This document shows, piece by piece, positions 51,034-60,861 of a DNA stretch of 64,000 nucleotides. This DNA is from G032773895 sp965248935 (GTDB taxonomy: Bacteria; Pseudomonadota; Gammaproteobacteria; Pseudomonadales; Cellvibrionaceae). Every line of letters starts with the position of its first letter. Positions within the stretch are counted from its first letter, which is position 1. Below the pieces are notes generated by a model. That model saw nothing but the letters and a program-made list of their open reading frames with translations. It was not told where the DNA came from and made no database searches. The position numbers and the translations under genes are program-made. The stretch lies in contig OZ252214.1 of the NCBI GenBank assembly GCA_965248935.1, forward strand, positions 4,216,001-4,280,000, read 5' to 3'.

Positions 51034-53693
51034 TAATAACTCCTGGTAACGGGAGTAAGGTATTCATAAAAAGTGGCTGCTTGAACATTATTTTCGCAAT
51101 AGGCTAACTCACCGTTAACAAGCCCTGACACTTGCTTTTCCAGCGATTGTTTCCACCATTCCACTAGGTCTGGCCATTGCTTGGGTGCTTCAGAGTTTCG
51201 AATTTTATCCGGTGTTAAAATTGAATGTACACTGAGTTCGGCATTGCCCACGCCTTTCATCGTTATCTCTTTGTGTGAAATAACTGAAAAACACACTGCG
51301 TCAATGGGCTGTTCATTATGTTCGTATCCAAATAAGTAGAGTGGTAATTGGGGTTCAATTATTGGCTCCTGGGTAAGGTGAGAAAGGGTAACGGAGCTGG
51401 TTTTATAATCCATTATTATCCTGCTATCGTTAATGGTATCCACTCTATCAATTCGTAGAGAAAGCGACCTTCCACAGAGAGTGATATTCGTCTTATTTTC
51501 AATCGCGGATACGGAAAACCCATGCCGTGATTTTTCATAAGTAAGCCAATGGGTAATGAGTTGCTGAGTGCGGGCAAGCTCAATGGTTTTTTGAATAGGG
51601 TCGATGTCTCGGTCTTCTTTTGCCAAAAAGTGGTTGACTGATTTCTCTATTATACTCTCCACCAGACTTGATAAGGTTTGGCTATCCATTTTTTCTAAAT
51701 GATGGTGAGAGTGTAACTGCGCCCAAATTTGAGCGAGTACATCGTGAATAAGTGTTCCTCGGTCCGCTCCGGTTAAGCCTATACTGGCCTGAATTGGAGC
51801 GGCTGCATTTAGCCTGTAAACTAAAAATGCCAGCATAGGGTTGATGGCATGTAGTTTTATATGGCTGGCACCCCCTGGAATTTTTTCTCCCTCTTTTATT
51901 TCTGGGCCTTGAATGGTTTCAATATAATCAAAGCTCTTGTAGTTTAATGTATCTTGGTAGTAGTGCAATAAAGGAGAGGGTAAAGGCAGTGAATCGTCAA
52001 TATCAGATAAACGGTTTTCGATTAGCTTCGTTAATTGAAATGTTTTATCGCCCTCTTTTTTAGAAAAACTCACCACAATATTGGTTGATGACGCCATTAG
52101 TCCATCTAATTGTAACCTTGAGTAGTCTAATTCGCGTTCCGGTGTAGACCTTGGTGTATTGTATTGACGCTGAAGAGCCATTGGAATAAATGGGTTAGGT
52201 GATACCCTAGCGGGAAATTGCTCAGAGGTCGCGTTGGCCAACCATATATGGTCGAATACCGCTCCAGAAGCTTCCATTGGGCCAAGAATTTGAATGGGTT
52301 TTTTAACCGACTCAATATGAAACTTTTTACTGGCGCAAAGCTGACTCAATGCAGAAATAGCATAGTTCCAATTGATTTTTTGGTCCGTTGTCACGGCGTC
52401 TAAACTGGCTAGTTGATGGACGAGTTCAATAAATTGAGTTATCGCTTGGTATTCCCGGCTGTTAATGTCGTTTCTTCCCGGCCAACCGATAGTTTCTAAA
52501 TATTCGAGTATACGTGTAGCCCAATGGGATATAGATGTAGCGTCATTATTTTTTGTTATCCGTCGATATTTACGTAATAGTTCAATAGCACTACGAAAAT
52601 ATTTTCCGTCTAAAGGCGAAAAGCTATTTGCTTCGGATGAATGCGTTTCCAATTCAACTAATAGTTTAGAAACGGATATTTTTTTATTAAAACTATTACT
52701 TATCCATTCGATTAAGTCTGTGCGCTGTGCTGAGGCCCCCCAATATTTAGATTGCATTAATGCCCAAGCTTGCTGCTTGTCAATCTGGTCATGCTGTATT
52801 TGCAGGAGCATTAAAGCATCGGCAACCACAGGCTGTTGGCTTAGCGGTGAAGAGGCCGAAATTTCGTAAGGTATACTTGGCTCGTCCTGTGATGGATTGA
52901 GATAAAAATTGGGGCAAAATTCTTTTGTAAAGGCTTGGTTAATAGGTTGATGTAAGCTTTCTAAGCCGGGAACCACAACCGCAATAGTGGTGCTAGGAGA
53001 ATCCTTTAGCCGCGCCTTACACCATTGAGCTGCTGCGGTATATTCGTCATCCTGTGAATGAAATGCTTTTGCACAGCTTGTTTGTGTGCCGCTGATAACC
53101 GGCGATAATTGTGGAAGCGCTTCAAGTTCGGAAGAAAGCTCACTTAACGACTCTTGCAGTAAAGGAGATATATCCTGAAAACCGTAGGTGAATATTTTCC
53201 TAAAGTGGTTTTTTTTATTTTTAGTAATAAATTGAAGGGCTTCCTGGGGGGTGATAAAACCCTGCGATTGAATAAAACGTTCAAAATGTGTCAACATTTT
53301 GATTAAAAACTGAGTTTCGGTGGCGGGGTATTGCATAAGCTCTTTACGCTCAATATTCCAGCCATAAACAATGACTCGGGCTTCTTGGAGCGAATCCACA
53401 AGCTTTCGCTTATTGAGTAATTCAGCGGGTGCATACTTTTCAACCAAGTTGGCCCAAATAAAAGCTTCTTGAGAGGGCGGCAGAAGGGCTCTCTGAGTTC
53501 CCTCTAGGGCATTGTCTTGAAGCGCCATCCAGGACTCGACATGCCATTGCTCCAGAGTATAAATGGGCAGGTTAACGAATACATCGCTTTCTGGGGCCAT
53601 TCTATTGAAGATAAACCGTTGCAGCCGCTGGTTTGCGGTAAACAGCAAAGCACTGCCATTTTGCAATTCTTTTTTTACTTTTTGCGTCCACAT
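51033..53693 (-). CDS. AddB-like PD-(D/E)xK nuclease protein (TIGR03623-type DNA repair protein)
   Basis: About 886 residues. It begins LFTANQRLQRFIFNRMAPES, as in the probable DNA repair protein family TIGR03623, with a degenerate helicase-like middle (IWLANATSEQFPARVSPNPF, ERELDYSRLQLDGLMASSTN). The C-terminal nuclease has RGTLIHDVLAQIWAQL (H motif) and IIMDYKTSSVTL (DxK motif). Start ATG 53693 is favoured; an in-frame TTG lies at 53720. It is coupled to the AddA-like helicase gene. Confidence 0.88.
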   Translation of the reverse strand: MWTQKVKKELQNGSALLFTANQRLQRFIFNRMAPESDVFVNLPIYTLEQWHVESWMALQDNALEGTQRALLPPSQEAFIWANLVEKYAPAELLNKRKLVDSLQEARVIVYGWNIERKELMQYPATETQFLIKMLTHFERFIQSQGFITPQEALQFITKNKKNHFRKIFTYGFQDISPLLQESLSELSSELEALPQLSPVISGTQTSCAKAFHSQDDEYTAAAQWCKARLKDSPSTTIAVVVPGLESLHQPINQAFTKEFCPNFYLNPSQDEPSIPYEISASSPLSQQPVVADALMLLQIQHDQIDKQQAWALMQSKYWGASAQRTDLIEWISNSFNKKISVSKLLVELETHSSEANSFSPLDGKYFRSAIELLRKYRRITKNNDATSISHWATRILEYLETIGWPGRNDINSREYQAITQFIELVHQLASLDAVTTDQKINWNYAISALSQLCASKKFHIESVKKPIQILGPMEASGAVFDHIWLANATSEQFPARVSPNPFIPMALQRQYNTPRSTPERELDYSRLQLDGLMASSTNIVVSFSKKEGDKTFQLTKLIENRLSDIDDSLPLPSPLLHYYQDTLNYKSFDYIETIQGPEIKEGEKIPGGASHIKLHAINPMLAFLVYRLNAAAPIQASIGLTGADRGTLIHDVLAQIWAQLHSHHHLEKMDSQTLSSLVESIIEKSVNHFLAKEDRDIDPIQKTIELARTQQLITHWLTYEKSRHGFSVSAIENKTNITLCGRSLSLRIDRVDTINDSRIIMDYKTSSVTLSHLTQEPIIEPQLPLYLFGYEHNEQPIDAVCFSVISHKEITMKGVGNAELSVHSILTPDKIRNSEAPKQWPDLVEWWKQSLEKQVSGLVNGELAYCENNVQAATFYEYLTPVTRSY

Positions 53694-54140
53694 AATTAAG
53701 TCTTTAGTCTGGCCCCACAAGTAGATAAAATAATCGAAAACTGACGCTTTATTTGCTTTTTACAGAAATGTGACTACAAGCTTACAATATTATTTCACTT
53801 TTATTTTTATGCACACGACACTAAAAAGATACCTTGAATGTTAAAAAACGCTTATTTAAACGTCAAAATGCATTTTTACACTACAAAAATAGTATAACTT
53901 TTTGATATTTAAAGAAAAATTTTAATTGCTTAAAAAACAAACAATATGAGTGCAAGGTAGAAAAATAGGGCTCAAAGGGAATTTACTCGACGGCTATCCA
54001 CTAAGTTATCCACAGTAAATGTGGAAAAAAAAAGGCTTGAATTATTGCAAACCGTAAGAAAATCGTCATAAATCAGCTATTTTGTATTAGATTATTTATT
54101 TTTAAGCTTTTCAGTAAAATCAACTAAAATTTCTAAAAAA
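53694..54140. other. AT-rich 447-bp region between addB-like gene and trmH, with DnaA-box-like sites
   Basis: No gene is supported. It is strongly AT-rich with many A and T runs. A perfect DnaA box TTATCCACA lies at 54006-54014, with an inverted near-box TGTGGAAAA at 54020-54028. Both divergent promoters must also be here. Confidence 0.5.
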
Positions 54141-54815
54141 ATGACACCGGAAAGATATAACCGCATTACTCAGGTTTTGAACCTTAGACAGCCCGACCTA
54201 ACCGTTATTACCGATGAGGTCCACAAACCCCCTAATATCGCCGCCATTGTACGTAGTTGCGATGCGGTTGGGGTTGACCATATACACTGCGTTGTACCTC
54301 AAAAGGGTTATCAGGTGTATGGCAAAGCCTTTATGAGTGCCGATAAGTGGGTTGAAATGATCCACCACGAAACGGTGGATAAGCCCATTACTGAGCTGCA
54401 ACAGCAGGGGTATCAAGTGATTGCGGCGGATTTTACACCACATACCCTTGATTACCGAGAAATAGATTATACCAAGCCTACCGCCATTTTGATGGGGGCG
54501 GAAATTAATGGTGTCAGCCCAGCGGCTTCGCAAGCCGTTAATTATCACGTAAAACTGCCTATGGTTGGAATGGTTGAGTCTTATAATGTTTCAGTGGCTT
54601 GTGCATTGCTACTTAATGAAGCTCAGCGCCAGCGGGAGGCCGCCTCGATGTATGACAAATGTCGATTATCTGAGGAGGTGTATAAAGCGCGCTTCTTTAA
54701 CTGGGCACATCCGGTATTAGCAGAGTTTTGCGATGAAAAGGGAATTGAATACCCCGAAGTGAGAGAAGACGGTGAAGTTGTGAATTTAACCGAATGGTAT
54801 AAGGCTGTTAGTTAA
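54141..54815 (+). CDS. trmH: tRNA (guanosine(18)-2'-O)-methyltransferase TrmH
   Basis: 224 residues. SPOUT fold motifs: EVHKPPNIAAIVRSCDAVGV (motif 1), TAILMGAEINGVSP (motif 2) and LPMVGMVESYNVSVACALLL (motif 3), plus the TrmH-type C-terminal tail. The start RYNRITQVLNLRQPDLTV matches the enterobacterial protein. It methylates G18 of tRNAs. The ribosome site before ATG 54141 is weak, but the start agrees with the family's N-terminus. Confidence 0.96.
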   Translation: MTPERYNRITQVLNLRQPDLTVITDEVHKPPNIAAIVRSCDAVGVDHIHCVVPQKGYQVYGKAFMSADKWVEMIHHETVDKPITELQQQGYQVIAADFTPHTLDYREIDYTKPTAILMGAEINGVSPAASQAVNYHVKLPMVGMVESYNVSVACALLLNEAQRQREAASMYDKCRLSEEVYKARFFNWAHPVLAEFCDEKGIEYPEVREDGEVVNLTEWYKAVS

Positions 54816-54842
54816 TAAAAATAAAAACAAGTGGATAAAAAT

Positions 54843-54980
54843 AAAAAAGGCCCGACTTTCGGGGGGAGAATGCCGGGCCAGGACCATTAGGAGTGAAACA
54901 TTAAGGGCAATGCCCTCAACAAGCTACTAGGTAGCTCTATGACGATGTGAATACTTGGGGGGGGATACACATCGTCAGTA
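54843..54980 (-). ncRNA. Candidate structured small RNA with C-rich loops
   Basis: On the minus strand four hairpins follow each other: GACGATGTG (54976-54968) with CACATCGTC (54949-54941) around a loop containing eight C residues; AGCTAC/GTAGCT (54936-54922); GGGCAATGCCC-type palindrome (54915-54905); and finally GGCCCG/CGGGCC (54879-54849), with six C residues in its loop, followed by a T run (54848-54843), an intrinsic terminator. A plausible -10 (GATACT) and -35 with 17-bp spacing lie just upstream. C-rich loops are typical of RNAs that bind Shine-Dalgarno sequences. On the plus strand the same block could serve as the trmH terminator. Confidence 0.5.
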
Positions 54981-55072
54981 ATATAAGTATCGAACATCTC
55001 GCTAAAACTTCCAGTTTTTTGCCTCTTTTTTTTAAACCAAAATCTAATAGACTATATCAACTCTATAACCAT

Positions 55073-55414
55073 CTAACGTAAACATTGGTTGGAAATAAGT
55101 GTTGTCACTTCATTTATGGCCTTTTCCAACTTTTTCGCTGTACTCATTCTTGGAAACCAGTCATCGGTTTTGCAGGTTAAATTCTTAAATTTACTACAAC
55201 AGCTACTAAATTGGCTTGTTATGGGTTCGTAGGCCATATCATGGTCTTCGACACTTAACTTGGCCAACTCATTTAATTCATCGTGAATTGAGGAAATAAG
55301 ATCAAACAGAACATCTTTCTGATTAATATTATTTGCTTCCCAATAGGCGTGATTTAACGTCTCAAGGAATTCCTCAAGTGCTGTTACGGCTTTTGCGATA
55401 GTGACTCGCTCCAT
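55073..55414 (-). CDS. Hypothetical helical protein, 113 aa
   Basis: Mostly helical, acidic N-terminal half (TIAKAVTALEEFLETLNHAY, FDLISSIHDELNELAKLSVE) and a cysteine group (QFSSCCSKFKNLTCK) that could bind metal. No signal peptide, no family recognised. It stands alone between the structured RNA block and tesB; the frame is intact. Confidence 0.55.
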   Translation of the reverse strand: MERVTIAKAVTALEEFLETLNHAYWEANNINQKDVLFDLISSIHDELNELAKLSVEDHDMAYEPITSQFSSCCSKFKNLTCKTDDWFPRMSTAKKLEKAINEVTTLISNQCLR

Positions 55415-55458
55415 AGTTAATACCTTTAAATAAATCTATGTGTTTTTAGTATAGACAG

Positions 55459-56316
55459 CTAAATAGAGCGTATGAGACCTTCTTGCGATGTTGTCGCAAC
55501 TAAAGTGCCATCCATCGTAAAAATACTGCCGTGAGATAAACCTCGACCGCCGCCAGCCCATGGGCTATATGTTCGATAGAGCATCCACTCATCTACACGA
55601 AAATTCTGCCTGTGAAACCACATAGCGTGATCAATACTGGCGGCGCAGATGTTTTCCGCAAACAGTGTCATCGGGTGTGGAAGTAATGTTGTGGCTAAGA
55701 GCCCGAAGTCCGAGGCGAATGCAAGCGCGCAGCAATGATAAATAGGGTCGTCTGGGAGAGGTTTTTGAGCGCGAATCCAGAAAAGGGCTTCGGGAGTTTG
55801 TTTATCCTTGGAGTGAAATAGCTCGGGCTCAACGGCGAGTAATTCAAAAGGGCTCTCCTTTCCTGTCGATTTGTTTTTACTACCGGGAATATGCGCATCT
55901 AATTCAATGCCACTCTTTCCTCTATTTCGTGCCAAAATTTCGTCTGGCATGGCAACGTCACTGGGAAATGCCATTTGGTGTTCAAAACCACTTTCGTTAG
56001 AGTGAAATGACGCTGACATATTAAATATTGGCTTGCCGGCCTGCCAAGCAACAATTCGACGACTGCTAAAACTGCCTCCGTCACGAACGTTTTCCACACC
56101 ATAAATAACCGGGGACTCACTGCTTCCCGCCTGTAAAAAATAGGCGTGAAGGGAGTGAGGGAGTATTTTGTCTACAGTGTTAAATGCCGAAGCCAGAGCC
56201 TGCGCTAAAACCTGGCCACCAAACAGTGTATTTTTAAAATTCGCACAGTGAGTCCTACTTCGAAAAAGGTTTGAATCCAGCTCTTCCATGCTGAGTAAAT
56301 CAGTGAGAGATGACAT
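55459..56316 (-). CDS. tesB: Acyl-CoA thioesterase II
   Basis: 285 residues, double hot-dog fold. Conserved stretches: SHCANFKNTLFGGQVLAQAL type start (RTHCANFKNTLFGGQVLAQA), RDGGSFSSRRIVAWQAGKPI, ASIDHAMWFHRQNFRVDEWM and LYRTYSPWAGGGRGLSHGSI. The catalytic Asp (SIDHAMWFH) and partner residues are present. It hydrolyses acyl-CoA to free fatty acid in the cytoplasm. Confidence 0.94.
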   Translation of the reverse strand: MSSLTDLLSMEELDSNLFRSRTHCANFKNTLFGGQVLAQALASAFNTVDKILPHSLHAYFLQAGSSESPVIYGVENVRDGGSFSSRRIVAWQAGKPIFNMSASFHSNESGFEHQMAFPSDVAMPDEILARNRGKSGIELDAHIPGSKNKSTGKESPFELLAVEPELFHSKDKQTPEALFWIRAQKPLPDDPIYHCCALAFASDFGLLATTLLPHPMTLFAENICAASIDHAMWFHRQNFRVDEWMLYRTYSPWAGGGRGLSHGSIFTMDGTLVATTSQEGLIRSI

Positions 56317-56490
56317 GTATATACCTCAATTACAGCGTTATAACCCTATCTTTTACGAAAGTTCTAACGCATTCCGACCTAAATTCGGTTATTTGGTTTG
56401 TAGTGCTCTATATTGTTACTTCAGTAAGTATTCAATCAAATACTAGAGCTGCCGATAACTTTTATAGTCAACCTCTATCTGGGTTATCTC

Positions 56491-57123
56491 ATGCGTAGAA
56501 TATCTATTTTCTTTTTTCTCACTGTTTTATGTGTATTAGCCGGGTGCAGTGTCAATTACACTGCCAGCCTTACTGCTGATGCGTTAAGGCAATTCCACTT
56601 AAAGGATACACATCATGTTGAGCGGCAGGGAAAATGGACGCTGAACACCGAATCTAAACTATTTGTTACGCATATCCAGCCGGGTCTATATCAGAATTCA
56701 AAGAACAACTACAAGCGCACACGGTTGGAGTTGTCATATTATCTTAACAGGGCGTTTTCTCAGGTATTTCCAAATACGGTATTGGATGCTTCTCAACATA
56801 GTCTAGACCAAGCAATAGCTGTTGCGCAGCAAAGCAGAAGTGATATTCTGATTTATCCAAAGTTTGGGGAGTATATCAACAACATTGATACCACTAACGA
56901 AATGAGCGAAGGTTGGGTCGTACACAATAAGAAAAGCCTTAAACCGGACTTCACACAATTTCAATTGATGGTGATCGAGGTAAAAACAGGAAGGGTTTTA
57001 GATGTACTTGTTGTCAAAAGTCAAGGTCGTTTCTTTTCTGAAGAAACGAGACAACCAAGGGACTTATTCGAAAACGCAACCTATAAAGCGGTACAGAGCT
57101 TGAGTGGTATCAAGCTTAGTTAA
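56491..57123 (+). CDS. DUF4823 lipoprotein
   Basis: 210 residues. The signal peptide ends in the lipobox VLAGC (Cys19), so it is a lipid-anchored envelope protein. The body (LFVTHIQPGLYQNSKNNYKR, YYLNRAFSQVFPNTVLD, SDILIYPKFGEYINNID, KTGRVLDVLVVKSQGRF) matches DUF4823, seen in marine gammaproteobacteria and pseudomonads. Function unknown. It converges with the ETF-QO gene. Confidence 0.8.
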   Translation: MRRISIFFFLTVLCVLAGCSVNYTASLTADALRQFHLKDTHHVERQGKWTLNTESKLFVTHIQPGLYQNSKNNYKRTRLELSYYLNRAFSQVFPNTVLDASQHSLDQAIAVAQQSRSDILIYPKFGEYINNIDTTNEMSEGWVVHNKKSLKPDFTQFQLMVIEVKTGRVLDVLVVKSQGRFFSEETRQPRDLFENATYKAVQSLSGIKLS

Positions 57124-57157
57124 GGTTCCCGTTTATACCCAAAAAATAATTTATAGA

Positions 57158-58798
57158 TTACATATTAGGGTAATTAGGGCCACCGCCGCCTTCCGGTGAA
57201 ACCCATGTAATATTTTGAGCCGGGTCTTTAATATCACAGGTTTTACAGTGAATACAGTTTTGGCTGTTAATTTGAAAGCGCTTGTCTCCTGCGCTGCTCT
57301 CAATCACTTCGTATACTCCCGCAGGGCAGTACCGTTGAGCGGGCTCATTAAACTTTGCCAAGTTTTCATTGATGGGAATAGACGAATCTGTCAAACGAAG
57401 ATGGTTAACTTGGTCTTCTTCGTGATTGGTATTAGACAAAAAAACGGACGATAATTTATCAAAACTAATTTTTCCGTCGGGTTTAGGGTATTCAATTATT
57501 GTTGAGTTGCGGGCCTCTTTCAGTGTGGCATAGTCGGGAGATGGGTCTGAGAGCGTCCAGGGCAGCCTGCCCCTAAAAATATTTAGATCTATAAACGCAT
57601 AAGCTGAACCGATTACATTCCCCCATTTATGTTGCGCTGGGCCAAAATTTCTTTGGGCATAAAGTTCTTTATAAGCCCAAGAGCTTTTGTATGCTTTTTC
57701 GTACTCTAACGGTTGGGATATATCCGTATTATTTTCTACTGCTTTAGCGATCACCTCCGCAGCGACCATACCGGATTTCATCGCCGTATGGGTGCCCTTA
57801 ATTTTGGCGAAGTTGAGTGTTCCTGCATCGTCCCCCACTAAAAGACCACCGGGGAAAGACATGCCTGGTTGGGATTGAATACCGCCTTTTGCAATAGCGC
57901 GTGCGCCATAAGCAATTCTATCGCCACCGTCCAAAACCTGTTTGATAGTGGATTGATGCTTAAACCTTTGAAATTCGTCGTAAGGGCTTAAGTGTGGGTT
58001 GGAGTAGGAGAGGTCGGCAATTAAACCGACAGCCACTTGATTGTCTTCCAAATGATATAAAAAACCACCGCCCGCCGAGCCGCTTTCCGAAAGTGGCCAA
58101 CCTGCGCTATGTACCACTAGGCCCGGTTGGTGTTTTTCGCTGGGTATCGTCCACAGTTCTTTAATACCCAAACCATAGTGTTGGGGTTCTTTGTCTTTAT
58201 CTAAATGAAATGTATGAATAAGTTGCTTGCCTAAGTGGCCGCGACAACCTTCTGCAAAAACCGTGTATTTTGCTCTCAGTTCCATTCCCGGCATGTAACT
58301 GTCTTTTGCTTCACCTGATTCAGAGACACCCATATCCCCAGTGATAATTCCGGCTACCTTTTTATCATCGCAATACAGAATTTCAGCGGCGGAAAATCCC
58401 GGAAATATTTCTATTTCGAGCGCCTCCGCCTGTACCGCTAACCAACGGCAGAGGTTGCCCAAGCTAATAATGTAATTGCCTTTATTGTGCATGGTATGAG
58501 GTACAAAAGGGTTGGGGATTTTAGTTGCAAAACCCTGACCTCCAAATAAATAGACGTTATCATGCGTTACCGAGGTTTTGACGGGCGCGTTTTTTTCCTG
58601 CCAATCTGGAATAAGCTCATTTAATGCTCTGGGCTCAAAAATTGCACCGGATAAAATATGAGCGCCGACTTCAGAACCCTTTTCGACGATACAAATACTG
58701 AGTTCTGTATTGAGCTGTTTTAAACGTATCGCCGTCGATAAGCCCGCCGGGCCAGCTCCAACAACAACTACGTCGTATTCCATTGACTCTCTTTCCAT
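57158..58798 (-). CDS. etfD: Electron-transfer flavoprotein:ubiquinone oxidoreductase (ETF-QO)
   Basis: 546 residues, family length. FAD site VVVGAGPAGLSTAIRLKQLN at the N-terminus; the middle has HILSGAIFEPRALNELIPDW and GDDAGTLNFAKIKGTHTAMK; the C-terminal 4Fe-4S domain has CPAGVYEV and NCIHCKTCDIKDPAQNITWV and ends GGGGPNYPNM. It passes electrons from ETF to the quinone pool at the membrane. The etfB and etfA genes lie divergently about 280 bp away, a common arrangement. An alternative start at the sixth codon (Met) is possible. Confidence 0.96.
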   Translation of the reverse strand: MERESMEYDVVVVGAGPAGLSTAIRLKQLNTELSICIVEKGSEVGAHILSGAIFEPRALNELIPDWQEKNAPVKTSVTHDNVYLFGGQGFATKIPNPFVPHTMHNKGNYIISLGNLCRWLAVQAEALEIEIFPGFSAAEILYCDDKKVAGIITGDMGVSESGEAKDSYMPGMELRAKYTVFAEGCRGHLGKQLIHTFHLDKDKEPQHYGLGIKELWTIPSEKHQPGLVVHSAGWPLSESGSAGGGFLYHLEDNQVAVGLIADLSYSNPHLSPYDEFQRFKHQSTIKQVLDGGDRIAYGARAIAKGGIQSQPGMSFPGGLLVGDDAGTLNFAKIKGTHTAMKSGMVAAEVIAKAVENNTDISQPLEYEKAYKSSWAYKELYAQRNFGPAQHKWGNVIGSAYAFIDLNIFRGRLPWTLSDPSPDYATLKEARNSTIIEYPKPDGKISFDKLSSVFLSNTNHEEDQVNHLRLTDSSIPINENLAKFNEPAQRYCPAGVYEVIESSAGDKRFQINSQNCIHCKTCDIKDPAQNITWVSPEGGGGPNYPNM

Positions 58799-59078
58799 AC
58801 CGTTACCTTTTGTTAAAATTTATTGTGTTTTTGTACGCCGGTTTACTTGTACAAAGTATAAGAGTGTAAGGGTTTGAAAACAAAGCGATTAATTTATCTT
58901 CCGATAAGCTAATTTGTCGATATACATTATGGAATTAATCATACGTTTTTTATGGCTTTTGTCGCTATACTAGTGTTAACAGGCCCTGGGTCTAGTGAAG
59001 CTCAAAATTCAAGTTGAGCAACTTATAAGCAATTTATAAGCGAATTACTGTATTGAAGGTAGAAAGTGGTTTAACAAT

Positions 59079-59828
59079 ATGAAAATTCTTGTACCAATAA
59101 AGCGAGTGGTGGATTACAACGTAAAAGTTCGGCCCAAAGCAGAGGGGACGGGTGTTGATCTAGCCAACGTCAAGATGTCAATCAACCCGTTTTGTGAGAT
59201 TGCGGTTGAAGAAGCCGTAAAACTAAAAGAAGCGGGAATCGCAGAAGAAGTTGTTGTTGTGACAATAGGTGTCGCAAAGTCTCAAGAACAAATTCGAGCG
59301 GCTATGGCCGTGGGGGCAGACAGAGGTATCTTAATTGAAACTGAGGAAAACCTTCAGCCGCTTGCTATTGCAAAAGTGTTGAAGCATATTTATGAAAAAG
59401 AGCAACCTAAGCTGGTTATTTTGGGTAAGCAATCCATTGATGGGGACAATAATCAAACTGGCCAAATGCTATCCGCACTGTGCGGTTTGCCTCAGGGAAC
59501 CTTTGCCTCAGAGGTAAAGGTTGATGCCGATACTGTAGAAGTCACCCGTGAGATCGACGGTGGCCTACAAACCGTTAAATTAACCCTCCCCGCAGTGGTG
59601 ACAACCGATTTACGTCTTAACGAACCTCGTTATGCGGCATTGCCGAATATTATGAAGGCCAAGAAAAAACCATTGGAAACCATTGCTCTCGATGACTTAG
59701 GGGTCGATGTTGCGCCTAGAGTTGAGCTGCTCTCGGTCAGCTTACCTGAAGAGCGAAGTGCGGGCGTTAAAGTAGCGGATGTGGATGAATTGTTAGACAA
59801 GCTTAAAAACGAAGCGAAGGTAATATGA
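59079..59828 (+). CDS. etfB: Electron transfer flavoprotein beta subunit
   Basis: 249 residues. KILVPIKRVVDYNVKVRPKA at the start and VILGKQSIDGDNNQTGQMLS (AMP-binding segment) are diagnostic. It forms a heterodimer with EtfA that collects electrons from acyl-CoA dehydrogenases. The stop codon overlaps the etfA start (ATGATG). Confidence 0.97.
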   Translation: MKILVPIKRVVDYNVKVRPKAEGTGVDLANVKMSINPFCEIAVEEAVKLKEAGIAEEVVVVTIGVAKSQEQIRAAMAVGADRGILIETEENLQPLAIAKVLKHIYEKEQPKLVILGKQSIDGDNNQTGQMLSALCGLPQGTFASEVKVDADTVEVTREIDGGLQTVKLTLPAVVTTDLRLNEPRYAALPNIMKAKKKPLETIALDDLGVDVAPRVELLSVSLPEERSAGVKVADVDELLDKLKNEAKVI

Positions 59829-60757
59829 TGAGCGTTTTAGTTATCGCGGAACATGACAATAGTGAATTAAAAGGCTGCACAAAAAACACCGTCACGGCTG
59901 CGTTGCAATTGGCCACTGAGGTTACTATTGCAGTGATAGGAGCAAATTGCACCGATGTAGCGAATACTGCTGCTGGAATTTCCGGTGTGACCAACGTTAT
60001 CCTTGTGGACAATGAAAACTACCGGCATCAATTGGCTGAAAATGTTTCTGAATTGGTGGTGGAAATGGCATCGGCTTACGATTTTATTGTTGCGCCCGCC
60101 ACCACCACAGGCAAAAACCTCTTGCCTAGAGTGGCCGCGCTTTTAGATGTGCAAGCCATATCCGATGTGATTAGCGTGGAATCAACGGATACCTTCAAAC
60201 GCCCAATTTATGCGGGCAACGTTATCGCCACAGTAAAATCCTCTGACGCCAAAAAAGTCTTGATAATTAGGGCGACAGCGTTTGACCCGGCTGAAGAGAA
60301 GGGTAGCGCTTCAATAGAAAACCTAGACAGCGTATACGAAGCGCAATCCTCAGAGTTTGTTCGCGAAGAGCTTGCGAAGTCAGAACGCCCTGAGCTTACA
60401 TCGGCGGAAGTGGTTATATCGGGAGGGCGCGGCCTGCAAAGTGGAGAGAACTTTGAGCTACTCTTTACTCTAGCGGATAAATTGGGCGCGGGTGTAGGCG
60501 CTTCGCGTGCAGCCGTGGACGCCGGTTATGTTCCCAACGATATGCAAGTAGGGCAAACAGGCAAGATAGTCGCTCCGAACCTGTATATTGCAGTCGGTAT
60601 CTCCGGCGCTATCCAGCATCTAGCGGGCATGAAAGATTCCAAAGTCATTGTTGCCATTAACAAGGATGAAGACGCCCCGATCTTTCAGGTGGCTGACTAT
60701 GGTTTAGTGGCAGACCTCTTTGATGTGATACCTGAACTCACCGAAAAGCTGGGTTAA
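59825..60757 (+). CDS. etfA: Electron transfer flavoprotein alpha subunit
   Basis: 310 residues with the C-terminal FAD-binding motif region GGRGLQSGENFELLFTLADK, GASRAAVDAGYVPNDMQVGQ, TGKIVAPNLYIAVGISGAIQ and HLAGMKDSKVIVAINKD, all canonical. It starts at ATG 59825 or the adjacent ATG 59828, overlapping etfB. It works with EtfB and the ETF-QO encoded divergently. Confidence 0.97.
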   Translation: MMSVLVIAEHDNSELKGCTKNTVTAALQLATEVTIAVIGANCTDVANTAAGISGVTNVILVDNENYRHQLAENVSELVVEMASAYDFIVAPATTTGKNLLPRVAALLDVQAISDVISVESTDTFKRPIYAGNVIATVKSSDAKKVLIIRATAFDPAEEKGSASIENLDSVYEAQSSEFVREELAKSERPELTSAEVVISGGRGLQSGENFELLFTLADKLGAGVGASRAAVDAGYVPNDMQVGQTGKIVAPNLYIAVGISGAIQHLAGMKDSKVIVAINKDEDAPIFQVADYGLVADLFDVIPELTEKLG

Positions 60758-60767
60758 TTTTGTTCAT

Positions 60768-60792
60768 ATAGCCCCATTTTAAGAGGGGCTAT
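60768..60792 (+). terminator. Terminator after etfBA
   Basis: ATAGCCCC (60768-60775) and GGGGCTAT (60785-60792) form an 8-bp stem followed by TTTT, 11 bp after the etfA stop codon. Confidence 0.88.
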
Positions 60793-60861
60793 TTTCATCT
60801 TGAGCGCGCAGGTAGAATAGCGCCTTAAGGTTATTCTAAAAATCGTATAAATAAACCGTCT

